This document shows positions 48,394-57,547 of a stretch of 64,000 bases of DNA, piece after piece (position 1 is the stretch's first letter; each line of letters starts with the position of its first letter). The translations under genes and the position numbers were made by a program. The stretch spans positions 1 through 64,000 of the forward strand of contig JAGPVT010000102.1 of assembly GCA_018066865.1 (NCBI GenBank), read 5' to 3'. This DNA comes from Marinobacter sp. (GTDB lineage: Bacteria > Pseudomonadota > Gammaproteobacteria > Pseudomonadales > Oleiphilaceae). Below the pieces are notes generated by a model, which searched no databases, had not been told where the DNA came from, and saw only the letters and a program-made list of their open reading frames with translations.

Positions 48394-51039
48394 TCAACCG
48401 GTGTTACGCATACCAGCGGAAATGCCCGCCATTGTAACCTTAAGCGCACGTTCTACGAGCTCTGGCACCTTGCCCTTGCCTTCGCTCTCACGGTCACGCT
48501 TCAACAGCTCCGCCTGCAAATAGTGCAAAGGGTCGGTGTAGGGGTTGCGTACACGCATTGAGTGGGCGAACACCGGTTCGCCTTCCAGCAGCTCATGTTG
48601 TTCCTTGAGTTCCAGAAGGCGCTGAACACAGCCCTCAAGACGATTGCCCAGGCTGGCACCGAGTGCTCTCAGCTTATCGTCGTCCAACAGGGTCTTTTCG
48701 TAATAACCGGCGATTCGAAGGTCCGCTTTGGCCAATACCATTTCAAGCATGTCTACATAGGTGCGGAAAAATGGCCAGCCCTGCATCATCTCACGCAACA
48801 CGGGCAACCGTCCCTCTCTGGCCGCATCTTCAAGCGCCACGTCACTGCCCAGCCAGCTGGGCAACATCAGCCGCATTTGGGTCCAGGCAAAAATCCAGGG
48901 AATGGCCCGCAGGCTTTCCACACCCCCTGAGGCCTTGCGGCGCGCCGGCCGGCTGCCCAGCGCCAGTTTTCCCAGCGCCTGTTCAGGAGTTACCTGCCGA
49001 AAGTAAGGTACAAAATCCGGGTTCTCCCGAACCACTTCCCGATAAGCCTTGAGTGAGCGCTCGGTCAGCCAGTCCATGGTGTCACGCCAGTTATCCTGCG
49101 GCTCTGGTGGCGGCAACAGAGTCGCCTCAATCACCGCTGTGGTGTACAGCGTCAGGCTTTGCACTGCCAGCTGCGGCAGGCCAAATTTGAAGCGGATCAT
49201 CTCACCCTGTTCGGTAATGCGGAAACTGCCATTCACCGAGCCCGGGGGCTGGGACAGGATCGCACGATTCGCCGGGCCGCCGCCACGGCCAACCGTTCCA
49301 CCACGACCGTGAAAGAGCGTCAGATGTACGTCGTACTGACTCGCTACCTGCGTGAGCTTTTCCTGAGCCTGGTATTGAGCCCATGCCGCCATAAGCTGGC
49401 CGGCATCCTTGGACGAATCCGAGTAGCCGATCATGACTTCCTGCCGACCCTGGCAGTAATTCTGATACCACTCAACCTCGTAAAGCGCCGCCATACTGTC
49501 GGGCGCACCACGCAGGTCGTCCAGCGTTTCAAACAGAGGAACCACCCGCATGGGGAATTTCATGCCCGACTCGCGGAGCAGCAGGATAACACTGAGCACA
49601 TCCGAGGGCTTGCTGGCCATGGAAATGACATAGGAGCCCAGCGCTTCCGGTGTTTGCTTGGCAACTACCTCACAGGTGTCCAGCACCTCGCGCACCGATT
49701 CAGAAGCCTCCCAGTTGCGCGGGACCAGCGGGCGACGCCCCCGAAGCTCCTTTACCAGAAATGCCTGGCGTTCGTTTTCATTCCAGGACAAATAATCGCC
49801 CAGACCAAGATACTCCACCATCTCGGCCACGGCCTCCGCGTGACGGGTCGCCTCCTGTCGGATGTCCAGACGAATCAAAGGAAGCCCGAACGTATGAGCA
49901 CGCCGAATGGTATCCAGCAACGAACCTTTGGCAATTTGTTCGAGCCCACACTCAACCAATGAGCGATAGCAGAGCTCCAGCGGAGCCGCCAGATCCTGGT
50001 TTTTGAACAGAATGCCGGTAATGTCTGCAGGCTCGCCACTGACACTGGCTTCGGCCCAGTCCCGGGTTTTGAGCAGGCGTTCCCGGAGTTCGGCCAGCAC
50101 ATATCTGTATGGTTCCCGGGAATCGCCTGCCAGGCCACGCAGTTCGTCACTCGCCTGCCACATGGAAAGCTCGGCCCGCAATGACTGAATATCACGGAGA
50201 AAAAGATCCGCCGCCATCCAGCGCCCGAGCATAAATACCTTTTGGGTCACCCGATGGGTGACGTTCGGGTTGCCGTCCCGGTCCCCGCCCATCCAGGACG
50301 CAATCCGGACGGGGGTTGCCTGCAATGGCAAGCCTTTTCCAGTCGCCTTTTGCAGCGAAGCGTCAAGGTTCCCAAGAAACCGCGGCAGGGCCTGCCAAAG
50401 GCTGTTTTCGATGACTGCAAACCCCCACTTGGCTTCATCAACCGCCGTGGGCCGCTCATGCCGGATCTCATCCGTGTGCCAAGCCTCTGCCACCAGCCGG
50501 GACAGACGCTCGGTAATCGCCTCTCGCTCGACCGGCATAAGGTCATCGTGATCCAGACTGGCCAGGCATTCCGACATTTCATCGTATTTCATGATCAGCG
50601 TGCGCCGCGCCACTTCAGTAGGGTGCGCTGTCAAAACGAATTCTACACGCAGGTCTGCCACACACTTGTGAAGCGCTTCAGGACTGACACCGCAGCTTTC
50701 CAGGCGTTCAAATACGCCGTCAATCGGCTCGACCATCAGGTCAGAAGGGTGGTCACGCCTGCGGCGAATGCCATGATATTGCTCAGCAAGGTTCGCAAGA
50801 TTGAGAAACTGATTAAACGCTCTGGTAACCGGTAGCAGTTCATCGTCGCTCAGCTTGCCGAGAAGATTTACCAGGCGTTGACCGGAGCCGCTTTCCTGCC
50901 GCCGATCGGATTTTGCCGCAGCGCGAATTTCCTCAATAAGCTCAAAACAATCCTGACCCGGGTGGCGCTGGATACTCTGTCCCAGCAGCTCACCCAGCAT
51001 ACGGACATTTTCACGAAGATCAGGGTGCAACTCAGTCAC
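48394..51039 (-). CDS. ppc: Phosphoenolpyruvate carboxylase
   Basis: VLTAHPTEVARRTL, GGDRDGNPNVT, GYSDSSKDAG, FHGRGGTVGRGGGP, MRNTG C-terminus. Confidence 0.98.
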   Translation of the reverse strand: MTELHPDLRENVRMLGELLGQSIQRHPGQDCFELIEEIRAAAKSDRRQESGSGQRLVNLLGKLSDDELLPVTRAFNQFLNLANLAEQYHGIRRRRDHPSDLMVEPIDGVFERLESCGVSPEALHKCVADLRVEFVLTAHPTEVARRTLIMKYDEMSECLASLDHDDLMPVEREAITERLSRLVAEAWHTDEIRHERPTAVDEAKWGFAVIENSLWQALPRFLGNLDASLQKATGKGLPLQATPVRIASWMGGDRDGNPNVTHRVTQKVFMLGRWMAADLFLRDIQSLRAELSMWQASDELRGLAGDSREPYRYVLAELRERLLKTRDWAEASVSGEPADITGILFKNQDLAAPLELCYRSLVECGLEQIAKGSLLDTIRRAHTFGLPLIRLDIRQEATRHAEAVAEMVEYLGLGDYLSWNENERQAFLVKELRGRRPLVPRNWEASESVREVLDTCEVVAKQTPEALGSYVISMASKPSDVLSVILLLRESGMKFPMRVVPLFETLDDLRGAPDSMAALYEVEWYQNYCQGRQEVMIGYSDSSKDAGQLMAAWAQYQAQEKLTQVASQYDVHLTLFHGRGGTVGRGGGPANRAILSQPPGSVNGSFRITEQGEMIRFKFGLPQLAVQSLTLYTTAVIEATLLPPPEPQDNWRDTMDWLTERSLKAYREVVRENPDFVPYFRQVTPEQALGKLALGSRPARRKASGGVESLRAIPWIFAWTQMRLMLPSWLGSDVALEDAAREGRLPVLREMMQGWPFFRTYVDMLEMVLAKADLRIAGYYEKTLLDDDKLRALGASLGNRLEGCVQRLLELKEQHELLEGEPVFAHSMRVRNPYTDPLHYLQAELLKRDRESEGKGKVPELVERALKVTMAGISAGMRNTG

Positions 51040-51154
51040 ATTGGCGTCCTTTTAAATTGACGGAGGCAAAGTAAACTAACGATACTAAGGAACAGCCGGA
51101 AAAGTCTATTGGCGATTGTTGTCGTAGCTGCGGTAGCACATACAAGGAGCCCCC

Positions 51155-51388
51155 ATGAAAGTCACAGATCTGCCCAAGCAGTGGGAACAAAAGAAGAAGT
51201 CTGCAGAGCGAACCCACGATTATAATCTCAGACTTCCCCTGGAAGACGCTGCGCGTATCTCTGCGCTGGCAGAGCTTTATCCTGACCGCAGCGAAAGCGA
51301 CATTCTCAACGACGTGATTGGTGCAGCCCTGGACGATCTGGTCAGCCAAGGCACGCTAAAAGAAAAGTTGGGCAGCAAGAACAATTAA
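51155..51388 (+). CDS. Hypothetical 77-aa protein, apparent paralogue of 51414-51758
   Basis: MKVTDLPKQWEQKKKSAERTHDYNLRLPLEDAARISALAELYPDRSESDILNDVIGAALDDL; AAGGAG upstream. Confidence 0.75.
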   Translation: MKVTDLPKQWEQKKKSAERTHDYNLRLPLEDAARISALAELYPDRSESDILNDVIGAALDDLVSQGTLKEKLGSKNN

Positions 51389-51413
51389 ATCAGCCTGGCG
51401 CAGGGCTGCTCAG

Positions 51414-51758
51414 TCACGCCACGGATTCGAGCTGACGTGCTTTAAGACGCTTGATGTGCTTCTGGCTCAGACGCACGAATTCGGGGGTGACACCTTCATC
51501 TTCGTATATCTCAAAGCCGTCCTCATCGTAAGCCACAACCTTGGCGCCCTGGACGTAGGGGAAGTCGGTTTCTATTTCATCGAGAGCCGCCGATATGAGA
51601 TCCCGCATCAGATCCTGGGGGGCCTTCAAGGGATAGAGAGCCGCCAGCTTTTCAAACTGCTGGTGGTGCTGATCAGACAACGCCATAAAATAGGCATCCC
51701 GGGTAAGCCGGCCTCGTGCATGCTTGTCCCAGTAACTGACCAGATCTTTGATTTTCAT
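51414..51758 (-). CDS. Hypothetical protein (annotated as pilin assembly protein in related genomes, from memory)
   Basis: MKIKDLVSYWDKHARGRLTRDAYFMALSDQHHQQFEKLAALYPLKAPQDLMRDLISAALDEI; start ATG 51758. Confidence 0.7.
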   Translation of the reverse strand: MKIKDLVSYWDKHARGRLTRDAYFMALSDQHHQQFEKLAALYPLKAPQDLMRDLISAALDEIETDFPYVQGAKVVAYDEDGFEIYEDEGVTPEFVRLSQKHIKRLKARQLESVA

Positions 51759-51895
51759 CGAGCCTGACTCCTGCATCCAGTTGAACACACATCTCGCACA
51801 AACAAAGGTGCGTTTGCTTAGTGAGAAGTGTAGACGAAGCTCATGAATGGGCACCTGGCAAATTGGTAACGGATTGTACCTATGCCTGCCTGCAG

Positions 51896-52747
51896 TCAGC
51901 TTTTCTTTTCCACCCCCTTGACGGATTGCCAGATCTCATCGAGCGCTTCAAGAGTTTCTTCATCAAAGGAGCGGCCTTGGCGCTCCAGAACCTGCTCAAT
52001 AGCGCGAAAGCGCGCCTCAAATTTGTGGTTAGTGCGGCCAACCGCCTGCTCCGGGTTAACTTTCATAAAGCGCGCCAGGTTCACGCACACGAACAGTAGG
52101 TCACCCAGCTCATCCTCAACGGCATCATGATCACCCTGTCCGGATTCAGCGGCCTGCCAGGCCTCCTTCAACTCGTCGATTTCTTCATGCAGCTTGTCGA
52201 ACACCGGCTCTATGTTGGGCCAGTCAAACCCGTGCCGTGCCGCCCGCTTTTGTAATTTTTCGGCCCGCACCATCGCCGGCAAAGTCCGGGCAATACCATC
52301 AAGCCGGCCTGGCGTTGCTGCCGGCGAATCCTCCGCGTGTTTCTGAGCCCGCTCTTCAGCTTTTATGCGCTCCCAACTCTCTTTAATCCAGGCTTCATCT
52401 GGCCGGTTGTCCGGATCAATACGGCTATCCAGCGTGCCCTCCGGGAACACATGAGGATGACGACGTACGAGCTTGCGCACCAGATTATCGACTACCGAAT
52501 CAAAGCTGAACTGGCCCTCTTCCGCGCCTATCTGTGCGTAGAAGATCACTTGAAACAACAAGTCGCCCAACTCGTCTTTTAAATCCGCATGGTTCTCCCG
52601 TTCAATCGCGTCCGCCACCTCATGGGCCTCTTCCAGTGTGTGCGGCACAAGGCTTTTGAATGTCTGCCTGGCGTCCCAGGGACAACCGGTCTCCGGGTCT
52701 CTCAGCCGGGCCATCAAAACTTTCAGGTCTTCAATGGAATAGCTCAT
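51896..52747 (-). CDS. mazG: Nucleoside triphosphate pyrophosphohydrolase MazG
   Basis: LRDPETGCPWDARQTFKSLVPHTLEEAHEVADAIE, second EEIDELKEAW...DELGDLLF. Confidence 0.96.
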   Translation of the reverse strand: MSYSIEDLKVLMARLRDPETGCPWDARQTFKSLVPHTLEEAHEVADAIERENHADLKDELGDLLFQVIFYAQIGAEEGQFSFDSVVDNLVRKLVRRHPHVFPEGTLDSRIDPDNRPDEAWIKESWERIKAEERAQKHAEDSPAATPGRLDGIARTLPAMVRAEKLQKRAARHGFDWPNIEPVFDKLHEEIDELKEAWQAAESGQGDHDAVEDELGDLLFVCVNLARFMKVNPEQAVGRTNHKFEARFRAIEQVLERQGRSFDEETLEALDEIWQSVKGVEKKS

Positions 52748-54984
52748 GACCGCTTGCGCCTGACGTCGATAATGTTGCGGAGATTGCGGATCTGAGCAAG
52801 CAATCGCGCCAACTGTTCCAAGCTGGAGATTTCCACACTGACAATCATGGTGGCGGTGTTCTCATCACGATTTGTCACCGTGTGGAGGGCCAGAACATCG
52901 CTCTTTGAAGTCGATAAAACCTGAGTAATATCCCGCAGCAGGCCAGACCTGTCGTACGCTTCGATTTCGATGTCTACCGGGTAGACCGAAGCCTGCTGAC
53001 CACCCCAGCTCACTTCAATAATGCGGTTGGGCTCAAGTTCCTGCAGATTCAGAAACGTCAGGCAGTCCTGGCGGTGGACGGTCACGCCCCGTCCGACCGT
53101 AATGTATCCACCGATGGCATCTCCAGGCAAAGGCTTACAGCATTTTGCCACCTGGGTCTTTAGCTTGCCCACACCCAGAATGTGAATATCGGATTCGGTA
53201 TCGTAGGGCTTGCGTCGCTGAGCTGCCAGCTTCAGATCAAGCTGTTCTGGTTTTGGCTCCAGCATTTGCTGTGCTACGTTGGCAACGGCCGCCGGGCGAA
53301 GATCACCGGCGCCAATAGCGGCAAACATGTCTTCGGCACTGTGATAATTCACTTTTACGGCCAGTGCGCCCGCATCTACATCGTGCAACGAAAGACGCCG
53401 GAATTCGTCTTCAATAATGGCACGGCCATCGGCTACGTTACGCTCGCGATTCTGCTGCTTGAACCAATGCGTTACCTTGGCCCGGGCCCGCGAGGTCTGA
53501 ATATAGCCAAGGTTCGGGTTCAGCCAGTCCCTGCTGGGCGCGACATTATTTTTAGAGGTCAGAACGAATACCTGCTCTCCTGTCCTCAAATGATACGTCA
53601 GCGGTACGATACGACCGTTCACCTTGGCACCACGGCAGGCATGGCCGACCTCAGTGTGAACACGGTATGCGAAGTCAACCGGTGTGGCGCCCTGGGGCAG
53701 ATCAACAACGTGCCCTTCGGGCGTGAAAACATAGATCCGATCCGAGACTACATCGGATTTCAGGTGGTCTGCCAACCCGGACAAATCACCCAGCTCTTCC
53801 TGCCATTCGAGCACCTGCCGGAGCCAGTTGATTTTGGCTTCGTAGCCAGATGATTTATTAGCTTTATCCGTGCCCTTGTACAACCAGTGCGCACACACGC
53901 CCAGCTCAGCATCTTCGTGCATGGTATGGGTACGAATCTGGACTTCCATGACCTTGCCATCCGGCCCGATCACCGCTGTATGCAGTGATTGGTAGCCGTT
54001 TTCCTTGGGGCTGGCAACGTAATCGTCGAATTCATTGGGTATGTGACGCCAGAGCGTGTGCACAATCCCGAGAGCTGCGTAACAATCCCGTACTTCCGGA
54101 ACCAGTATCCGCACCGCTCTTATGTCATACACCTGGGAGAAATCGATGCCCTTGATGCGCATTTTCCGCCAGATGCTGTAAATATGCTTGGCGCGACCGG
54201 AAAGCGAGGCTTCAATACCGGAAGCTTTCAGCTCCGCCTGCAGGGTGGCAATAACACTACGGATATAGCCTTCACGATTGAGGCGTTTTTCATCCAGAAG
54301 TTTTGCAATTTTCTTGTACGCCGTCTCATGCAGGTAGCGGAACGAGAGGTCTTCCAACTCCCATTTGATATGGCCTATACCCAGGCGATGGGCCAGCGGC
54401 GCATAGATATCGAACACTTCCCGGGCAACCCGCATGCGCTTTTCTTCCGGCGCATTCTTTACCCCACGAATAGCACAGGTGCGCTCAGCAAGCTTGATCA
54501 GCGCAACTCGCACGTCATCAATCATGGTAACCAGCATTTTACGGACGTTGTCCAGCTGGCCTTCGCTCTGCCCAAGCACGTTGCCCTTGAGAGGGTGGTG
54601 TATGGAAGAAATGGCCGCCATCTGCTGCACGCCGTTAATCAGCCCGGCTATTTCGTCACCAAACTCCTTGCGGATTACCTCAAGGGCAACCCGCTCCTCT
54701 CGCACCGCCCGGTATAGAATGGCAGCAACAAGACTGGCCTGATCAAGGCGTAGCTCAGAAAGCACCTGCGCCATTTCAATGCCGATGAGGAAGCTGCTGG
54801 AACCAGAAGCCCACTGCCTGTCTTCCCGGAATGCCTGCAAATCGATTTCAGCGGCTTTTTCACAGGCCCTGCGAAACTGCTCCACATTATCCAGGTGGGT
54901 TTGCGAGGCGATCTGCTGAACCCAGCCCTCGATATCGACCTGTCCATCGCCGGTCACTGCGTAGTCTTCGCGAACTTTTACCAT
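52744..54984 (-). CDS. relA: GTP diphosphokinase RelA
   Basis: RXXD-type synthetase SPKENGYQSLHTAVIGPDGKVMEVQIRT, TGS VFTPEGHVVDLPQGATPVDFAY, ACT. Confidence 0.96.
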   Translation of the reverse strand: MVKVREDYAVTGDGQVDIEGWVQQIASQTHLDNVEQFRRACEKAAEIDLQAFREDRQWASGSSSFLIGIEMAQVLSELRLDQASLVAAILYRAVREERVALEVIRKEFGDEIAGLINGVQQMAAISSIHHPLKGNVLGQSEGQLDNVRKMLVTMIDDVRVALIKLAERTCAIRGVKNAPEEKRMRVAREVFDIYAPLAHRLGIGHIKWELEDLSFRYLHETAYKKIAKLLDEKRLNREGYIRSVIATLQAELKASGIEASLSGRAKHIYSIWRKMRIKGIDFSQVYDIRAVRILVPEVRDCYAALGIVHTLWRHIPNEFDDYVASPKENGYQSLHTAVIGPDGKVMEVQIRTHTMHEDAELGVCAHWLYKGTDKANKSSGYEAKINWLRQVLEWQEELGDLSGLADHLKSDVVSDRIYVFTPEGHVVDLPQGATPVDFAYRVHTEVGHACRGAKVNGRIVPLTYHLRTGEQVFVLTSKNNVAPSRDWLNPNLGYIQTSRARAKVTHWFKQQNRERNVADGRAIIEDEFRRLSLHDVDAGALAVKVNYHSAEDMFAAIGAGDLRPAAVANVAQQMLEPKPEQLDLKLAAQRRKPYDTESDIHILGVGKLKTQVAKCCKPLPGDAIGGYITVGRGVTVHRQDCLTFLNLQELEPNRIIEVSWGGQQASVYPVDIEIEAYDRSGLLRDITQVLSTSKSDVLALHTVTNRDENTATMIVSVEISSLEQLARLLAQIRNLRNIIDVRRKRS

Positions 54985-55042
54985 ATCGATCTTGTTATTC
55001 CTGGTGGTTCACACAGCAGTCCTTTGCTGCGCACAACGCTAT

Positions 55043-56404
55043 TCAGTGTGAGTCCCGCTCAAACAGCGCAATAGACTCGACGTGTGTGGTATGAGGGAAC
55101 ATATCCATCACACCGGCACGCACCAAACGGTAACCGTTCCGCGCCATCACTCCTGCATCCCGGGCAAGTGTGGCCGGGTTGCAGGACACATACACGATAC
55201 GCTTGGCATTAAATGCGGTCAGGTATTTGCAGATTTCCTCAGCACCCGAGCGCGGGGGATCGATAAGAATTTTATCAAAACCCTCTTTTGCCCAGCTCTG
55301 GCCGGTAAAATCACCGTGCAGATCCGCGCCATGGAAAGACACATTCGTGAGCCCGTTCAGCTCAGCATTCTCCCGACCTCGGGCCACCATGGCATCATCA
55401 CCTTCCACGCCAACAACCTGAGCGCCCTTGCGCGCAAGGGGCAGCGTAAAGTTACCCAACCCGCAGAACAGATCCAGAACTCGCTCACCCGGCTGCACAT
55501 CCAGCCATTCTACGGCCCTGTTTACCATTTCCTTGTTGATGCCTGCATTGACTTGCGTAAAGTCCATGGGATGAAATTTCATGGTCAGATCAAATGCATC
55601 AAGCCGGTAACTCAGGCGTTCATCATCTCTGCCCGCTGATTCTGGCCAGATGCGGTGAACGGTATCGGGGCCCTTGGGTTGCAGGTAAACATGCAGATCC
55701 TGGGCCTCACCAAAGGCAACCAGCTTTTCCCGATCGCTAATGCTCAACTCATCCATGTTGCGGAAAACCATGGCCGCCGTATCATCACCACAAGCAACTT
55801 CGACCTGGGGAATACGAGCATAGGCATCCATGCTGTGCAACAACTCACGCAAAGGAAGAATACGTTCGCCAATGCGTGGGTCCAGTACTACACAGCGATC
55901 AATATCTGTCAGGAAGCTGTTGCGCTTCTCACGGAAACCTACCAGCACTGATTCACGGGCTTTTACATAGCGCACGCCCATACGTGCCTTGCGGCGGTAT
56001 CCCAGCGTACTCTCAAGAGTGTTCCCCGGCCGCATCGGCTCAATCCACTCTTCAGGCTCTATGCCACCAAAGTGGGCAAACTGTTCACGCAGTGTACTTT
56101 CCTTGAACCCGATCTGCGCATCGCTGCTCATGTGCTGAAGGCTGCAGCCACCGCAAAGGTCTGCGAACTCGCACGGAGGCGTTTGGCGATCGGGCGCTGC
56201 CTCCAGCACCTCAAGCGTGCGCAATTCATCAAATTTACTTCGGGTGGAGACCACTTTAGCCATCACTGTCTCACCCGGCAAGGCGCCATCCACGAACAGG
56301 ATCTTGCCGTCCTGACGAGCGATACCGCGGCCATCATGGCTAAGCTTTTCCACGTCACAGCGCACGGGTTCCGTAGGAAGTACCTTCCTGCGTCGTCTGC
56401 TCAT
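55043..56404 (-). CDS. rlmD: 23S rRNA (uracil(1939)-C(5))-methyltransferase
   Basis: [15 protein letters not shown] Fe-S motif, [28 protein letters not shown]. Confidence 0.96.
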   Translation of the reverse strand: MSRRRRKVLPTEPVRCDVEKLSHDGRGIARQDGKILFVDGALPGETVMAKVVSTRSKFDELRTLEVLEAAPDRQTPPCEFADLCGGCSLQHMSSDAQIGFKESTLREQFAHFGGIEPEEWIEPMRPGNTLESTLGYRRKARMGVRYVKARESVLVGFREKRNSFLTDIDRCVVLDPRIGERILPLRELLHSMDAYARIPQVEVACGDDTAAMVFRNMDELSISDREKLVAFGEAQDLHVYLQPKGPDTVHRIWPESAGRDDERLSYRLDAFDLTMKFHPMDFTQVNAGINKEMVNRAVEWLDVQPGERVLDLFCGLGNFTLPLARKGAQVVGVEGDDAMVARGRENAELNGLTNVSFHGADLHGDFTGQSWAKEGFDKILIDPPRSGAEEICKYLTAFNAKRIVYVSCNPATLARDAGVMARNGYRLVRAGVMDMFPHTTHVESIALFERDSH

Positions 56405-56430
56405 AATCTGTTCTCTTGATGTCGTCAGAT

Positions 56431-57324
56431 TCAGGCGCCAGGGAAGACGCCGGTCGATAAATAGCGGTCGCCACGGTCGCAGATAATGGCCACAATAATG
56501 GCGTTTTCAACCTGCTTTGACAGTCGGAGCGCCGCTGCGATGGAGCCGCCAGATGACACTCCACAGAAAATACCCTCCCGCTCAGCCAGAGCGCGCATGG
56601 TCTCCTCGGCTTCCTGCTGGCCGATATCCAGCACCTGATCCACACGCGTCGCGTCGTATATGCGGGGAAGATACGCTTCCGGCCAGCGGCGGATACCGGG
56701 TATGGACGCGCCTTCTTTTGGCTGCAGGCCAATGATGCTGATATCGGGATTGCGCTCTTTAAGGTAACGGGAAACGCCCATGATAGTGCCTGTGGTACCC
56801 ATAGAGCTGACGAAATGAGTTACCCGTCCCTCGGTCTGCTCCCAGATTTCCGGGCCCGTGGTCCGGTAGTGGGATAGCGGATTATCCTGGTTGCTGAACT
56901 GGTCCAGCACCCTGCCCTTGCCTTCCGCTTGCATTCGAAGAGCCATATCCCGGGCCACCTCCATACCTTCTTCCTGGCTTACAGTAATAATCTCGGCACC
57001 GTAAGCGCGCATGGACGCCCGGCGTTCATCGCTCATATTCGCCGGCATGATCAGCACCATGCGGTAACCCTTGATAGCTGCTGCCATGGCCAGAGCGATA
57101 CCGGTATTGCCGCTGGTTGCCTCAATCAGCGTATCGCCTGGCCGGATTTCACCGCGGCGCTCGGCTTCCTGAATCATCCCCATAGCAGGTCGATCCTTTA
57201 CAGAACCCGCCGGATTGTTACCCTCCAGCTTTGCCAGAATCACATTGCTGGTATCGCCGGGAAGGCGTTGCAACCGAACCAGAGGCGTATGCCCGACATA
57301 ATCTTCAATCGTGGGAAAATGCAT
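56431..57324 (-). CDS. cysM: Cysteine synthase CysM
   Basis: [22 protein letters not shown] lysine, [30 protein letters not shown]. Confidence 0.96.
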   Translation of the reverse strand: MHFPTIEDYVGHTPLVRLQRLPGDTSNVILAKLEGNNPAGSVKDRPAMGMIQEAERRGEIRPGDTLIEATSGNTGIALAMAAAIKGYRMVLIMPANMSDERRASMRAYGAEIITVSQEEGMEVARDMALRMQAEGKGRVLDQFSNQDNPLSHYRTTGPEIWEQTEGRVTHFVSSMGTTGTIMGVSRYLKERNPDISIIGLQPKEGASIPGIRRWPEAYLPRIYDATRVDQVLDIGQQEAEETMRALAEREGIFCGVSSGGSIAAALRLSKQVENAIIVAIICDRGDRYLSTGVFPGA

Positions 57325-57406
57325 ATGAGAACCCTGTGGTACACTTTTGCGATGGCATGATACGCGTTATGGCCCCGGTCGCCCAATACAGCTTCTCGCT
57401 AATTCC

Positions 57407-57526
57407 ATGACTGCCAGCTATATCAAAAGTGTATTTTCCGTTCAGATCGGTACTGACAACAAGGTTAAATGTGCCCGGACGATCTACTATTACAAGGACG
57501 TAACCCGCTTCAACAAGTGGTGTTAA
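57407..57526 (+). CDS. Speculative 39-aa ORF upstream of gacS/barA
   Basis: My translation: MTASYIKSVFSVQIGTDNKVKCARTIYYYKDVTRFNKWC*; no clear SD. Confidence 0.2.
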   Translation: MTASYIKSVFSVQIGTDNKVKCARTIYYYKDVTRFNKWC

Positions 57527-57547
57527 GCTATTTTTCGGGAATCTGGT

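Noticed and set aside
49159-49962. 267-aa plus-strand ORF opposite ppc
   Set aside because: Antisense shadow of ppc
53989-54717. 242-aa plus-strand ORF opposite relA
   Set aside because: Antisense shadow of relA
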